From Pseudomonas paracarnis (GTDB taxonomy: Bacteria; Pseudomonadota; Gammaproteobacteria; Pseudomonadales; Pseudomonadaceae), in the NCBI RefSeq assembly GCF_904063055.1, contig NZ_CAJFCN010000013.1, positions 1 to 64,000 of the forward strand: DNA of 64,000 bases. The letters are read 5' to 3'. The notes under the pieces were generated by a model. That model saw only the letters and a list, made by a program, of their open reading frames with translations, was not told the origin of the DNA and did not search any database. The translations under genes were made by a program, and so were the position numbers. Below are positions 55,328 through 64,000 of this stretch, one piece after another. Every line of letters begins with the position of its first letter. Positions within the stretch are counted from its first letter, which is position 1.

Positions 55328-56215
55328 TCACAGCACATAGACAAAGAAAAACAGCCCGATCCACACCACGTCCACAAAGTGCCAATACCAACTGGCCGCC
55401 TCGAAACCGAACTGGTGCTCGGCATTGAAATGCCCGCGCAGGATGCGCATCAGCATCACAAACAGAATGATGGTGCCGATGGTCACGTGGGCGCCGTGAA
55501 AGCCCGTGAGCATGAAGAACGTCGCGCCGTACACCCCCGAACCCAAGGTAAGGCCCAACTCTTTGTAGGCGTGGATGTATTCCTCGGCCTGGAACCCGAG
55601 AAAGGCCAAGCCCAGCAGCACGGTGATCGCCAGCCAGAGTTTCAGCGCACCACGATGGCCTTTGCGCAGGGCATGGTGGGCAATGGTGATGGTCACGCTG
55701 GAACTCACCAGCAGGATGGTGTTCACCAATGGCAGGCCCCAGGGGCTGATGGTGCCTTTGGGCGCAGGGTAGAGCTTAGGGTCGGGGTTGTTCAGCAGGG
55801 GCCAGGCAAACTCAAAGTTCGGCCACAGCATGTGCGCAATGCCCTTGGGCCCCTCGCCCGCCAACCAAGGCCCAGCCCAGACGCGCACGTAGAACAGCGC
55901 ACCAAAAAAGGCAATGAAGAACATCACCTCCGAAAAGATGAACCAGGTCATGCCCCAGCGGAACGAGCGGTCCATCTGCGCGCTGTACAGCCCGGCGCGA
56001 CTTTCCTTGATCACCGCGCCAAACCAGCCAAACAGCATATAGGCCAGCAACAAACCGCCGACGAAAAAGATCCACGGCCCGTGGGATTCGGGCCGCGCGG
56101 CCTTCAAGTCGTTGAACCACACGGCCAGGCCATACACGGTGACCAGCAGGCCAATCGTGGCAATTATTGGCCATTTGCTTTGCGCTGGTACGTAGTACGT
56201 ATCATGAGTCGACAT
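55328..56215 (-). CDS. coxC: Cytochrome c oxidase subunit III
   Basis: 295 residues with seven membrane helices. Family motifs SEVMFFIAFFGALFYVR, TGFHGAHVTIG and the C-terminal WYWHFVDVVWIGLF are present. It is part of the aa3-type oxidase in the inner membrane. Confidence 0.95.
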   Translation of the reverse strand: MSTHDTYYVPAQSKWPIIATIGLLVTVYGLAVWFNDLKAARPESHGPWIFFVGGLLLAYMLFGWFGAVIKESRAGLYSAQMDRSFRWGMTWFIFSEVMFFIAFFGALFYVRVWAGPWLAGEGPKGIAHMLWPNFEFAWPLLNNPDPKLYPAPKGTISPWGLPLVNTILLVSSSVTITIAHHALRKGHRGALKLWLAITVLLGLAFLGFQAEEYIHAYKELGLTLGSGVYGATFFMLTGFHGAHVTIGTIILFVMLMRILRGHFNAEHQFGFEAASWYWHFVDVVWIGLFFFVYVL

Positions 56216-56250
56216 GTATTCGCTCTCCTGATTGAGGGGGCAAACAGTAG

Positions 56251-56802
56251 CTAGCCCCCGGTCCTGACGGCCACGGGCGGCTGGCGCGCAGTGATATCGA
56301 ACAGCGTGTACGCCAGGGTCAAATGCTTCACATCCTTGGGCATCGCGCGGTCGACGATGAAACGTACGGGCATCTCAATGCGCTCACCGGGCTGCAACAC
56401 TTGCTGGGTGAAGCAGAAGCATTCGGTCTTGTGGAAGTACATCGCCGCTTCGGCCGGGGAAATGCTGGGTATCGCCTGGGCTGTCATCGGCTTATCGGTG
56501 GGGTTGTAGGCCACGAACAGCATCTCGTTGACTGCACCGGGGTTGACCACAATCTCATCGGCCTTGGAGTGGAATTCCCAGACCATGTCGATGGCGTTGG
56601 TGGACAGAAACTGCACCCGCACCTGGCGCGAGGGGTCAACCATTTGCTCACCCTCGTACTGCCCGGCGGTCTTGCCGTTGATGCCGAACGCCTTGCACAT
56701 CACGTCGTAGATCGGCACCAGGGCGAAGCCAAAGGCGAACATCGCCAGCACCAGGATCAGCAGCCGGGTGACCAGGCGCTTGAGCGGGACGGAGTCAGCC
56801 AT
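56251..56802 (-). CDS. ctaG: Cytochrome c oxidase assembly protein CtaG (COX11)
   Basis: 183 residues, with an N-terminal membrane helix (about 10-30) and a periplasmic copper-binding domain with the motif TECFCFTQQ (CFCF). It inserts copper into the CuB site of subunit I. ATG 56802 is used. A REP doublet (56829-56915) separates it from coxA. Confidence 0.93.
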   Translation of the reverse strand: MADSVPLKRLVTRLLILVLAMFAFGFALVPIYDVMCKAFGINGKTAGQYEGEQMVDPSRQVRVQFLSTNAIDMVWEFHSKADEIVVNPGAVNEMLFVAYNPTDKPMTAQAIPSISPAEAAMYFHKTECFCFTQQVLQPGERIEMPVRFIVDRAMPKDVKHLTLAYTLFDITARQPPVAVRTGG

Positions 56803-56828
56803 GGCGCCCACCTGGCTTTGGACTTTCT

Positions 56829-56915
56829 GTGGGAGCTGGCTTGCCTGCGATGAAGGCCTGAGGGCTGGTAGTTCAGCGCCTGACCTACCGCCATCGCGGG
56901 CAAGCCCGCTCCCAC
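56829..56915. repeat. REP doublet (REPIN) inside the cox operon
   Basis: Left arm GTGGGAGCTGGCTTGCCTGCGATGAAGG, right arm ATCGCGGGCAAGCCCGCTCCCAC; the arms are of two REP variants. It lies between coxA and ctaG on one transcription unit, where it may reduce or protect the distal mRNA. Confidence 0.9.
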
Positions 56916-56936
56916 AGGGGGAGTATAGGGAGGGCT

Positions 56937-58520
56937 TCATTTGACCTCCGGCGGCGTCGTGAAGGTGTGATACGGCGCGGGTGAGGGCACGCTCCATTCC
57001 AGGCCCTCGGCGCCATCCCACGGCTTGGCCGGCGCAGGCGGGCCGCCACGGATGCACTTGATGACAATGAACAGGAAGAAGATCTGCGTGGCGCCAAACA
57101 TGAAGGCACCAATGGACGAGACCATATTGAAGTCAGCGAACTGCAGGTTGTAGTCCGGCACTCGGCGCGGCATACCGGCCAGCCCCACAAAGTGCATGGG
57201 GAAGAACGCCATGTTCATGCCCACGAAAGACAACCAGAAGTGCAGCTTGCCCAAGGTTTCGTCGTACATATGGCCGGTCCATTTCGGCAGCCAGTAGTAG
57301 GCAGAAGCGAAGATCCCGAAGATCGCGCCGGGCACCAGTACGTAATGGAAATGCGCCACCACAAAGTAGGTGTCGTGGTACTGGAAGTCCGCCGGGGCAA
57401 TCGCCAGCATCAGCCCGGAGAAGCCGCCGATGGTGAACAGGATCACAAAGGCCACCGCAAACAACATCGGCGTCTCGAACGTCAGTGAGCCTTGCCACAT
57501 GGTGCTGACCCAGTTGAACACCTTCACGCCCGTGGGCACGGCAATCAGCAGGGTGGCGTACATGAAGAACAGCTCACCCACCAGCGGAATGCCCACCACG
57601 AACATGTGGTGCGCCCACACGATGAACGACAGGAACGCGATGCTCGCGGTGGCGTAGACCATCGAGGTGTAACCGAACAGCGGCTTGCGCGAGAAGGTCG
57701 GGATGATCGAGCTCACCGCGCCAAAGGCCGGCAGGATCATGATGTACACCTCGGGATGCCCGAAGAACCAGAACACGTGCTGGAACAGCACCGGATCACC
57801 ACCACCGGCCGCACTGAAGAAGCTGGTGCCAAAGTGAATGTCCATCAGCATCATGGTCACGCAGCCCGCCAGTACTGGCATCACCGCGATCAGCAGGAAT
57901 GCGGTGATCAGCCAGGTCCACACGAACAGCGGCATTTTCATCAGGGTCATGCCCGGCGCACGCAGGTTGAGGATGGTGGCGACCACGTTGATCGCGCCCA
58001 TGATCGAACTGATGCCCATCAGGTGGATGGCAAAGATAAAGAACGTCACGCTTTCCGGCGCATAGGTGGTGGAGAGCGGGGCGTAGAAGGTCCAGCCGAA
58101 ATTCGGCCCGCCGCCGGGCGTGAACAAGGTGGACACCAGCAACAGGAACGCCGCCGGCAACAGCCAGAAGCTGAAATTGTTCATGCGCGGCAGGGCCATG
58201 TCCGGCGCGCCGATCATCAACGGGATCATCCAATTGGCCAGGCCGACAAACGCCGGCATCACCGCGCCGAACACCATGATCAACCCGTGCATGGTGGTCA
58301 TCTGGTTGAAGAACGCCGGCTGCACGATCTGAAGGCCCGGCTGGAACAACTCGGCGCGGATCACCATGGCGAACGAGCCGCCGAGCAGGAACATGGTGAA
58401 GGCGAACCACAGGTACATGGTGCCGATGTCTTTGTGGTTGGTGGTCAGCACCCAGCGCATCAAGCCTTTGGCGGGGCCGTGGGCGTGGTCGGCATGACCG
58501 TGGTCGATCACAGTGCTCAT
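56937..58520 (-). CDS. coxA: Cytochrome c oxidase subunit I (aa3-type)
   Basis: 527 residues, twelve membrane helices. The CuB/heme a3 site is WFFGHPEVYIMILPAFG, with the His-Tyr cross-link pair, and the HH pair in VWAHHMF. The heme ligands lie in MHGLIMVFG and VAHFHYVL. The K and D channel residues appear normal. It is the catalytic subunit of the terminal oxidase. Confidence 0.96.
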   Translation of the reverse strand: MSTVIDHGHADHAHGPAKGLMRWVLTTNHKDIGTMYLWFAFTMFLLGGSFAMVIRAELFQPGLQIVQPAFFNQMTTMHGLIMVFGAVMPAFVGLANWMIPLMIGAPDMALPRMNNFSFWLLPAAFLLLVSTLFTPGGGPNFGWTFYAPLSTTYAPESVTFFIFAIHLMGISSIMGAINVVATILNLRAPGMTLMKMPLFVWTWLITAFLLIAVMPVLAGCVTMMLMDIHFGTSFFSAAGGGDPVLFQHVFWFFGHPEVYIMILPAFGAVSSIIPTFSRKPLFGYTSMVYATASIAFLSFIVWAHHMFVVGIPLVGELFFMYATLLIAVPTGVKVFNWVSTMWQGSLTFETPMLFAVAFVILFTIGGFSGLMLAIAPADFQYHDTYFVVAHFHYVLVPGAIFGIFASAYYWLPKWTGHMYDETLGKLHFWLSFVGMNMAFFPMHFVGLAGMPRRVPDYNLQFADFNMVSSIGAFMFGATQIFFLFIVIKCIRGGPPAPAKPWDGAEGLEWSVPSPAPYHTFTTPPEVK

Positions 58521-58578
58521 GGCCGTTCTCCTGCAAGCGAGTGAGCGGGACGATTCAGGGCATTGGCAATGAAAGTCG

Positions 58579-59706
58579 TCATTTGCTTTGGGCCTGTTTC
58601 AGAGCCAGCACGTCTTTGGGCGTGACCATGTCGCCTTTGTTATTGCCCCAGGCGTTACGCTCATAGGTCACCACAGCGGCGATATCCACTTCAGAGAGCT
58701 GCTTGCCGAAGGCTGCCATCGCGGTGCCGGGCTTGCCGTGATACACGATGCTCAGATGGTCTTTGGCCGGCCCGGTGGCGATTTTCGAGCCCTTGAGCGC
58801 TGGGAACATCGGTGGCAAGCCTTGGCCCTCGGCCTGGTGACAGGCCACGCAAGTGGTGTGATAGACCTTGTCGCCACGTGCCACCAGTTCGTCCAGTGTC
58901 CATTCTTTGGAGGTCAACTCCTTGAGCTTGGCGGCCTCCTCCTTGCGCTCCCCCAGCCAGGTGTCGTAGTCGGCCTTGGACTTGACCTCCACCACGATGG
59001 GCATGAAGCCATGGTCCTTGCCACACAGTTCGGCGCACTGGCCACGGTAGATGCCGGGCTTCTCGACGCGGGTCCAGGCCTCGTTGACGAAGCCAGGGAT
59101 AGCATCGCGCTTGACCGCAAAGGCCGGCACCCACCAGGAGTGGATCACATCGGCAGCGGTCACCAGAAAGCGCACCTTGGCGCCCACCGGCAATACCAGC
59201 GGCTGGTCGACTTCCAACAGGTAGTGCTCACCCTTGGTGGCCTGGTTATGGATCTGCTCGGCGGGGGTGGCCAGGTTGCTGAAGAACTCCACATCCTGAC
59301 CCAGGTATTTGTAGTGCCACTTCCACTGATAGCCGGTGACCTGGATATCGATATCCGACTCACTGCTGTCGTAGATGTTGATCAGGGTCTTGGTGGCCGG
59401 AATAGCCATGGCCACCAGGATCAGCAAGGGCACCACGGTCCAGAGGATTTCCACGGTGGTGCTTTCGTGAAACTTGGCCGCTACCTGGCCCGTGGACCGA
59501 CGGTGCAGGATCATCGACCAGAACATCGCGCCAAACACGACGATGCCGATCACCACACAGATCCAGAAAATGGTCATGTGCAGGTCAAACACAGCGTGGC
59601 TGACTTCAGTAGCCCCTGGCGCCATATTCGTAGTCCAGGCGGCGTGCGCCTGGCCGAATACCGACCACAACAGGAGGCCCATCCAAACGTGTGGATGTCG
59701 CGTCAT
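58579..59706 (-). CDS. coxB: Cytochrome c oxidase subunit II with fused cytochrome c domain
   Basis: 375 residues: signal peptide (about 1-22), two membrane helices (about 40-62 and 86-106) and a CuA cupredoxin domain with all ligands visible (His189, Cys224, Glu226, Cys228, His232, Met235). A C-terminal cytochrome c domain has CVACH (286-290), so this is the caa3-like form. AGGGGAA precedes ATG 59706. It is the first gene of the leftward operon. Confidence 0.95.
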   Translation of the reverse strand: MTRHPHVWMGLLLWSVFGQAHAAWTTNMAPGATEVSHAVFDLHMTIFWICVVIGIVVFGAMFWSMILHRRSTGQVAAKFHESTTVEILWTVVPLLILVAMAIPATKTLINIYDSSESDIDIQVTGYQWKWHYKYLGQDVEFFSNLATPAEQIHNQATKGEHYLLEVDQPLVLPVGAKVRFLVTAADVIHSWWVPAFAVKRDAIPGFVNEAWTRVEKPGIYRGQCAELCGKDHGFMPIVVEVKSKADYDTWLGERKEEAAKLKELTSKEWTLDELVARGDKVYHTTCVACHQAEGQGLPPMFPALKGSKIATGPAKDHLSIVYHGKPGTAMAAFGKQLSEVDIAAVVTYERNAWGNNKGDMVTPKDVLALKQAQSK

Positions 59707-60075
59707 TGCGGGTTCCCCTTTATGTTTCTTGTTATCCCGCCGGTTTGCACCTGCGGCGAAGGGAGCGGCTTCCATACTGCTTACAACCGCCAAGCCTTGC
59801 CTGCGTCATGCAGTTGGGCGTCATCAGCTAATTGCGTACAAAATCGAGTATAGACAGCCGTAGCAACCCCGCAATGTGTGGGGGCAAATGAATAGAAACA
59901 GACAGACGGAGCCCGTAAAATAGGCAGCGGAATCGTTTATCCGACGAACGATGGCATTTCGATATAACCCCTGCCTATAACCATGAAATAATTATGACAA
60001 ATGCGTCTTAGGCGCTCGTATAAACGAACTACCTTATCTTCTCCCTTTTCCTACGCCTGCTTCACTGGAGCCCTC
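59707..60075. other. Spacer between coxB and the rightward hypothetical gene
   Basis: 369 bp, no gene seen. It must hold the divergent promoters; one leftward candidate for the cox operon is listed at 59847-59874. Confidence 0.5.
59847..59874 (-). promoter_or_regulatory. Candidate promoter of the cox operon
   Basis: Minus strand: -35 TTGCGG (59869-59874), 16-bp spacer, -10 TATACT (59847-59852), about 140 bp before coxB. Confidence 0.4.
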
Positions 60076-60723
60076 ATGAACACCGCCGCATTGCGCGAGC
60101 AGATTTCCCGTGCCCATCAACACGAAGCCAGCACCGGCCAGCTCGTCAGCCAGCTGAAAAAACAAGTGCCGCACCTGCATTCGTCCATCGCCCTGGCTGA
60201 CGGTGATCGCAACATGGTCATGACCCGTTTTGTGACCGCTTACATCGACCTGGTTCCTGATTTGCTCGACGCCGCCAATGACGTGGCCCGTGAGGCCGGG
60301 ATTGAAAGCCAGATCAAACCGGTACTGAAAATCGCTGAACATTTCTTCCTGCAGCCGCCAGCGATTCTGGCCGGCCACGACGGCCTTGATGGCCTGCTGG
60401 ATGAGGCCTACCTGGCGCATCGCCTGGTCGAAGAAGTAAACGATCTGTATATCAAGCATTTTGGCCAGCCGTTGATTCCAGCGGATACCACCGTGGCCAA
60501 CGTGATCGCCCATCAACTGATCGGTGAAGACTTCGCCAATCAATTGGATGAAGCCGTGCACCTGGCGGTGGATGAGATGCTTAACGAGGAAAGCTTTGCG
60601 CTGGAGTCGGTCGAGGCCTATCGCGAACAGCTCAAGAGCCCGCAGACCGAAGCGTCCTGGAAGCGCTGGCCATGCCTGTCGCGCCAGCTTGGGGTTGAGC
60701 TGTCGCTGGATCAGCCTGCGTAG
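60076..60723 (+). CDS. Conserved hypothetical protein
   Basis: 215 residues, soluble and mostly helical, acidic, without signal peptide, membrane helix or recognised catalytic motif. ATG 60076 follows CTGGAG (60066-60071). Conserved in this position next to coxB in pseudomonads (from memory, near PA0104). A terminator-type REP follows. Confidence 0.75.
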   Translation: MNTAALREQISRAHQHEASTGQLVSQLKKQVPHLHSSIALADGDRNMVMTRFVTAYIDLVPDLLDAANDVAREAGIESQIKPVLKIAEHFFLQPPAILAGHDGLDGLLDEAYLAHRLVEEVNDLYIKHFGQPLIPADTTVANVIAHQLIGEDFANQLDEAVHLAVDEMLNEESFALESVEAYREQLKSPQTEASWKRWPCLSRQLGVELSLDQPA

Positions 60724-60748
60724 ACTTCAGATCCGATAGGGATCCAAT

Positions 60749-60784
60749 GTGGGAGCCGGGCAAGCCCGGCTCCCACAGTTTTTT
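60749..60784 (+). terminator. REP-derived terminator
   Basis: Perfect 12-bp stem GTGGGAGCCGGG-caag-CCCGGCTCCCAC (60749-60776), then AGTTTTTT. It is a compact REP-like hairpin with a true T-run, ending the hypothetical gene and convergent with the SulP gene. Confidence 0.85.
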
Positions 60785-60790
60785 GAGCGG

Positions 60791-62332
60791 TCAGGCAGGC
60801 GCTGAGCCGATCCCCACCGTTGTCCGCACCCGACCTTCCAGCCGACGCTTCAACCCACGCGCCTCGATCACCAACGTCGAGCCCTTGGCCGCGTTGGCCC
60901 GGCCCCATTCTTCTAGCAACTCCAGGCAAGAGTGGTCGATGTAACTCAAGTTGCTCAACGGCACATGCAGGGTGGTCCCCGCAGGCACCGCCGACAACAC
61001 CTGAGTCAACGCCGGCACCTTCAGAAAGGTCGCCGCCCCCGTCAAACGCAGCTCCATCTCACCTTCCTGGGGCAGGTCGATCAGGCTGACTTTCAGGCGC
61101 GAGGCCTTGAAGGCCAACTTGAGCAATGTGAGCCCGAAACCCACCAGCACGCCGGTCAGCAAATCGGTAAAGATGATTGCCAGGGCGGTGGCCGCATAGG
61201 TGAACATCGGCATCCGCCCATAGCGCCCCAGCGCCTTGAACGCCTTGACGTCTACCAGCTTGATCCCGGTGTATACCAGCACACCCGCCAGGCTCGCGAC
61301 CGGAATGCTCTGCAGCACGCTCGACAGCAAAAGCACGAAACCCAGCAACCACAGGCCATGGAACATCGCCGACAGACGCGTGGTAGCACCAGCCTGGACG
61401 TTAGCCGAGCTGCGTACGATCACGCCGGTCATTGGCAATGCACCCACCAGGCCGCAGAGCATGTTGCCCACGCCTTGGGCCGACAATTCCTTGTCGAAAT
61501 CGGAACGTTGACCACTGTGCATACGGTCCACCGCTGCGGCAGACAGCAGGGTTTCGGCACTGGCAATAAACGCCACGGCGAATGCCGCGATCAAAAGCTG
61601 TGGATCTGCCAGGTTCAGCAGGTCGCTGGGGCGCAGCCAGTCGATAGCGTCCGCCAGGTTTTCCGGGACTTCCACGCGCTTGACCTGCAACGCCAGCACC
61701 AGGCTGGCGACGGTCGCCAGGCCCACGCCAAGCAACGCGCCAGGCACAAACCGCAGTTGTTGCGGGCGGAATTTGTCCCACAGGTACATCACCAACATCG
61801 TCGACAGGCCGAGTACGCCAGCCTGCCAGCCGAGACCGCCGCCGAAGGTAGGAATCGCTTCAGCCAGCGCTGCCGGGAAGCCAGCCAGGTTATCCAGCCC
61901 TGACGGCTTGGGCGCGCCGTCGAGCATCACATGGATCTGCGACAGCACGATCAACACGCCAATGCCGGCCAACATGCCGTAGACCACCGCCGGCGCGGTA
62001 ACGCGAAACCAGCAGCCCAGGCGCAAACGCCCGGCCACCAATTGCAGGAAGCCGGCCAGCAACAGGATCGGCCCCAGCATCAGCATGCCGTGCTGGCGCA
62101 CCAGTTCGAACACCAGTACCGCCAGACCCGCCGCCGGGCCGCTGACTTGCAGCGGCGAGCCGGCCAACCAGCCCACCACCAAGCCGCCGATGATGCCAGT
62201 GATCAGGCCTTTGGCCGGCGGCATGCCGGACGCAATCGCGATGCCCATGCACAGTGGCAAGGCGACCAGAAAAACAACCACCGAGGCGAGCAGCTCCCGT
62301 GGCAATACAGCTTTCAATTGAGCAGCACGCAT
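60791..62332 (-). CDS. SulP family inorganic anion transporter with STAS domain
   Basis: 513 residues: about 400 residues of SulP/SLC26 membrane domain (ASGMPPAKGLITGIIGG near 36; SGPAAGLAVLV near 62) and a C-terminal STAS domain (about 420-510; LSYIDHSCLELLEEW). ATG 62332 is preceded by GGGAGAG. It is adjacent and downstream of a beta-carbonic anhydrase on the same strand, which favours bicarbonate over sulfate as substrate; this is inference. Confidence 0.88.
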   Translation of the reverse strand: MRAAQLKAVLPRELLASVVVFLVALPLCMGIAIASGMPPAKGLITGIIGGLVVGWLAGSPLQVSGPAAGLAVLVFELVRQHGMLMLGPILLLAGFLQLVAGRLRLGCWFRVTAPAVVYGMLAGIGVLIVLSQIHVMLDGAPKPSGLDNLAGFPAALAEAIPTFGGGLGWQAGVLGLSTMLVMYLWDKFRPQQLRFVPGALLGVGLATVASLVLALQVKRVEVPENLADAIDWLRPSDLLNLADPQLLIAAFAVAFIASAETLLSAAAVDRMHSGQRSDFDKELSAQGVGNMLCGLVGALPMTGVIVRSSANVQAGATTRLSAMFHGLWLLGFVLLLSSVLQSIPVASLAGVLVYTGIKLVDVKAFKALGRYGRMPMFTYAATALAIIFTDLLTGVLVGFGLTLLKLAFKASRLKVSLIDLPQEGEMELRLTGAATFLKVPALTQVLSAVPAGTTLHVPLSNLSYIDHSCLELLEEWGRANAAKGSTLVIEARGLKRRLEGRVRTTVGIGSAPA

Positions 62333-62417
62333 GATGACTCTCCCGAGGCATTCGCCGGGCGCGGTAAAGCCTGGCTGCATCCATGGCAGCCACCGCATTA
62401 CCCGGCAGGGAAGTGTT

Positions 62418-63149
62418 TTAGAAGCGCGCTTTAGGCGTCGCTGAAGGGATCGGCTCGGTGCCGTTCAGCGGTCGGAACGCCGCTTTGTCCGCATCGTAGG
62501 CCCGGATTTCGCTGGTCTCGATGTTGTAGATCCAACCATGGATAAACAAATGACCATTGGCCATGCGCGAAGCCACGGAAGGGTGGGTGCGCAAATGTTG
62601 CAGTTGGGCGATGACGTTTTCTTCGGTCAGCACCGCCATGCTCTCGCCTTCGTTGGCGCAGTCGCAGTTGTCATGGACCATTGTCTTGGCGACCTCGGCG
62701 TGACGCAACCAGGCCTTGACCGTTGGCATCTTCTCCAGGCTGTCGGGGTTGAGCACCGCACGCATGGCGCCGCAGTCCGAATGCCCGCACACGATGATGT
62801 GCTGTACGCCAAGGGCGAGCACCGCGTACTCGATAGCGGTGGAAACACCACCGTTCATCTGGCCGTAAGGCGGCACCACGTTACCGACGTTACGGGTCAC
62901 GAACAGGTCGCCTGGGGAGCTTTGGGTAATCAGCTCGGGCACGATGCGCGAGTCGGCGCAGGTGATGAACATCGCCCGTGGGCTCTGGGCGGTGGCGAGT
63001 TTCTTGAAGAGTTCTTCCTGCTGGGGGAAGACGTCGTGATGGAAATGCAAAAAGCCGTCAACGATATGCTGCAGCGCTGCATCGGCGGATTCCGCCACCT
63101 GAGGGGCTGAAGCCGACGCAGCCAACGGCTGTTTATCCTTGTCACTCAT
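62418..63149 (-). CDS. Beta-carbonic anhydrase
   Basis: 243 residues. The zinc site is Cys64 in ITCADSR, His123 and Cys126 in CGHSDCGA, and the Asp66-Arg68 catalytic dyad is intact. The N-terminal about 25 residues are low-complexity. It interconverts carbon dioxide and bicarbonate. The linked SulP gene is 85 bp downstream. Confidence 0.93.
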   Translation of the reverse strand: MSDKDKQPLAASASAPQVAESADAALQHIVDGFLHFHHDVFPQQEELFKKLATAQSPRAMFITCADSRIVPELITQSSPGDLFVTRNVGNVVPPYGQMNGGVSTAIEYAVLALGVQHIIVCGHSDCGAMRAVLNPDSLEKMPTVKAWLRHAEVAKTMVHDNCDCANEGESMAVLTEENVIAQLQHLRTHPSVASRMANGHLFIHGWIYNIETSEIRAYDADKAAFRPLNGTEPIPSATPKARF

Positions 63150-63377
63150 GATTCATCCTCTTGATCAATGCAGGGGAGGGTTCAGGTCAGTTCGACGCCA
63201 TGGCGGTGAAATAGTTGTAAAACAAGCACCGGCCAGGCCGCCGACTCATCAGTCACTCGCTGAACAAGGTAACCGTCGAAACTTAACTCAAACTGAATGA
63301 ACCGCTCTAGAACGCGGGTTTCAGTGATATCAAAACGCGACTATTCCTACAGCAAAGGTGCGTGTCTCTCCATCAGT

Positions 63378-64000
63378 CTACAACAAAGCCATCTGCCTGC
63401 CCGGTGGGCAAAACACCGTGCAATCGAGGTTGAACCCTTCCCGCCGATTCAGCCCCAGGCGCTTGATTGCCTTGCTGAAACGCTGCGCCAGCAAATCGGC
63501 AAACGGCCCCTCACCACGCATGCGCACGCCAAACCGGCTGTCATACACCTCACCCCCGCGCACCTGGCGCACCAGGCTCATCACATGGGCCGCACGCTGG
63601 GGGTAATGGGCCGCCAACCACTCCTCGAATAACGGCGCCACCTCCAACGGCAGGCGCAGCATCATATACGCCGCGCTTTGTGCGCCGGCCGCGTGAGCTT
63701 CGGTAAGCAGGCTCTCCAGCTCGCTGTCGTTGATCATCGGGATCATTGGCGAGCACAGCACGCCCACCGGGATACCCGCGTCGCGCATTACCCGAATCGC
63801 CCGCAGCCGTGCCTTGGGCGCTGCGGTGCGCGGTTCCAGGATGCGCTTGAGCTCATCGTCCAGGCTGGTGAGGCTGATCATCACCGCCACCAGGCGCTGG
63901 CGGGCCAACTCGGTCAGCAGGTCGAGGTCGCGCAGGATCAGCGAGCCCTTGGTGATGATCGTCACTGGGTGGCGGTAGCGCAGCAGGACTTGAAGGGTTT
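63378..64000 (-). CDS. PA0069-family radical SAM protein (C-terminal part, cut by the window edge)
   Basis: The frame is open through the right edge; about 207 C-terminal residues are visible. They resemble the SPL-like (spore photoproduct lyase-related) PA0069 family: PVTIITKGSLILRDLDLL, VMISLTSLDDEL, RAIRVMRDAGIPVGVLCSPMIP, followed by the C-terminal region with SRFGVRMRGEG. The CxxxC iron-sulfur motif should lie outside the window. Function unknown. Confidence 0.85.
   Translation of the reverse strand, partial: TLQVLLRYRHPVTIITKGSLILRDLDLLTELARQRLVAVMISLTSLDDELKRILEPRTAAPKARLRAIRVMRDAGIPVGVLCSPMIPMINDSELESLLTEAHAAGAQSAAYMMLRLPLEVAPLFEEWLAAHYPQRAAHVMSLVRQVRGGEVYDSRFGVRMRGEGPFADLLAQRFSKAIKRLGLNRREGFNLDCTVFCPPGRQMALL

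Overview
The window is a chromosomal segment of a fluorescent Pseudomonas, most likely of the P. fluorescens group. The evidence is GC-rich coding with short overlapping operons, Pseudomonas-type REP palindromes (core GTGGGAGCTGGCTTGCC), and gene order that follows, from memory, two P. aeruginosa PAO1 blocks. One block is gltP - Ivy - DUF1328 - algB/kinB - ampDh2 - dgcP - dsbA - cc4 - engB - polA - thrB - znu/zur - metNIQ (PA5479 to PA5505). The other is the cox/heme-A cluster followed by SulP and carbonic anhydrase (about PA0114 to PA0102). They join near 51.1 kb at a palindromic repeat. No prophage, transposase, CRISPR array, tRNA or complete rRNA gene is visible.

Layout: 1-376 holds three tandem strong sigma-70 promoters pointing left, which I read as the promoter region of an rRNA operon just outside the window. 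0.4-3.9 kb is the glutarate module gcdG-gcdH with divergent gcdR. 4.3-7.2 kb is the proton-translocating transhydrogenase pntAA-pntAB-pntB, then a succinyl-CoA:acetate CoA-transferase. 9.2-12.8 kb has a DUF1127 protein surrounded by repeated TACAG motifs, three tandem DUF2388 secreted proteins, and a large periplasmic protein joining an HExxH zincin-like motif to a DUF4105 (Lnb-like) domain. 13.2-19.8 kb carries a CitMHS citrate transporter, TerC, a Na/Pi symporter, a membrane-anchored M16 protease and a DUF5924 membrane protein. 19.9-23.4 kb is an MCE lipid-transport operon (STAS-permease fusion, ATPase, MlaD-like, PqiC-like).

23.5-26.1 kb holds a nucleoside-recognition/SpmAB-type membrane protein and gltP. 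26.1-26.85 kb has no convincing gene. 26.9-35.9 kb covers an Ivy-type lysozyme inhibitor, DUF1328, algB-kinB, an AmpDh2-type amidase, dgcP, an EEP-family protein and dsbA. 36-41 kb holds cytochrome c4, a decayed cytochrome c5-type pseudogene, engB, an ErsA-like sRNA and polA. 41-51 kb holds DUF2782, thrB, znuA/zur-znuC-znuB, a TPR lipoprotein, katE and metNIQ. 51-60 kb is the aa3 cytochrome c oxidase cluster with its assembly factors (SCO, CyoE/CtaB, CtaA, SURF1, CtaG). 60-64 kb ends with a conserved hypothetical, a SulP transporter, a beta-carbonic anhydrase and a truncated radical SAM gene.

Most of this is core genome. The items that best repay follow-up are the DUF2388/DUF4105 locus, the TACAG motif array, the ErsA-like sRNA gene with its AlgU-type promoter, the cytochrome c5 pseudogene, and the unexplained spacers around 26-28 kb.
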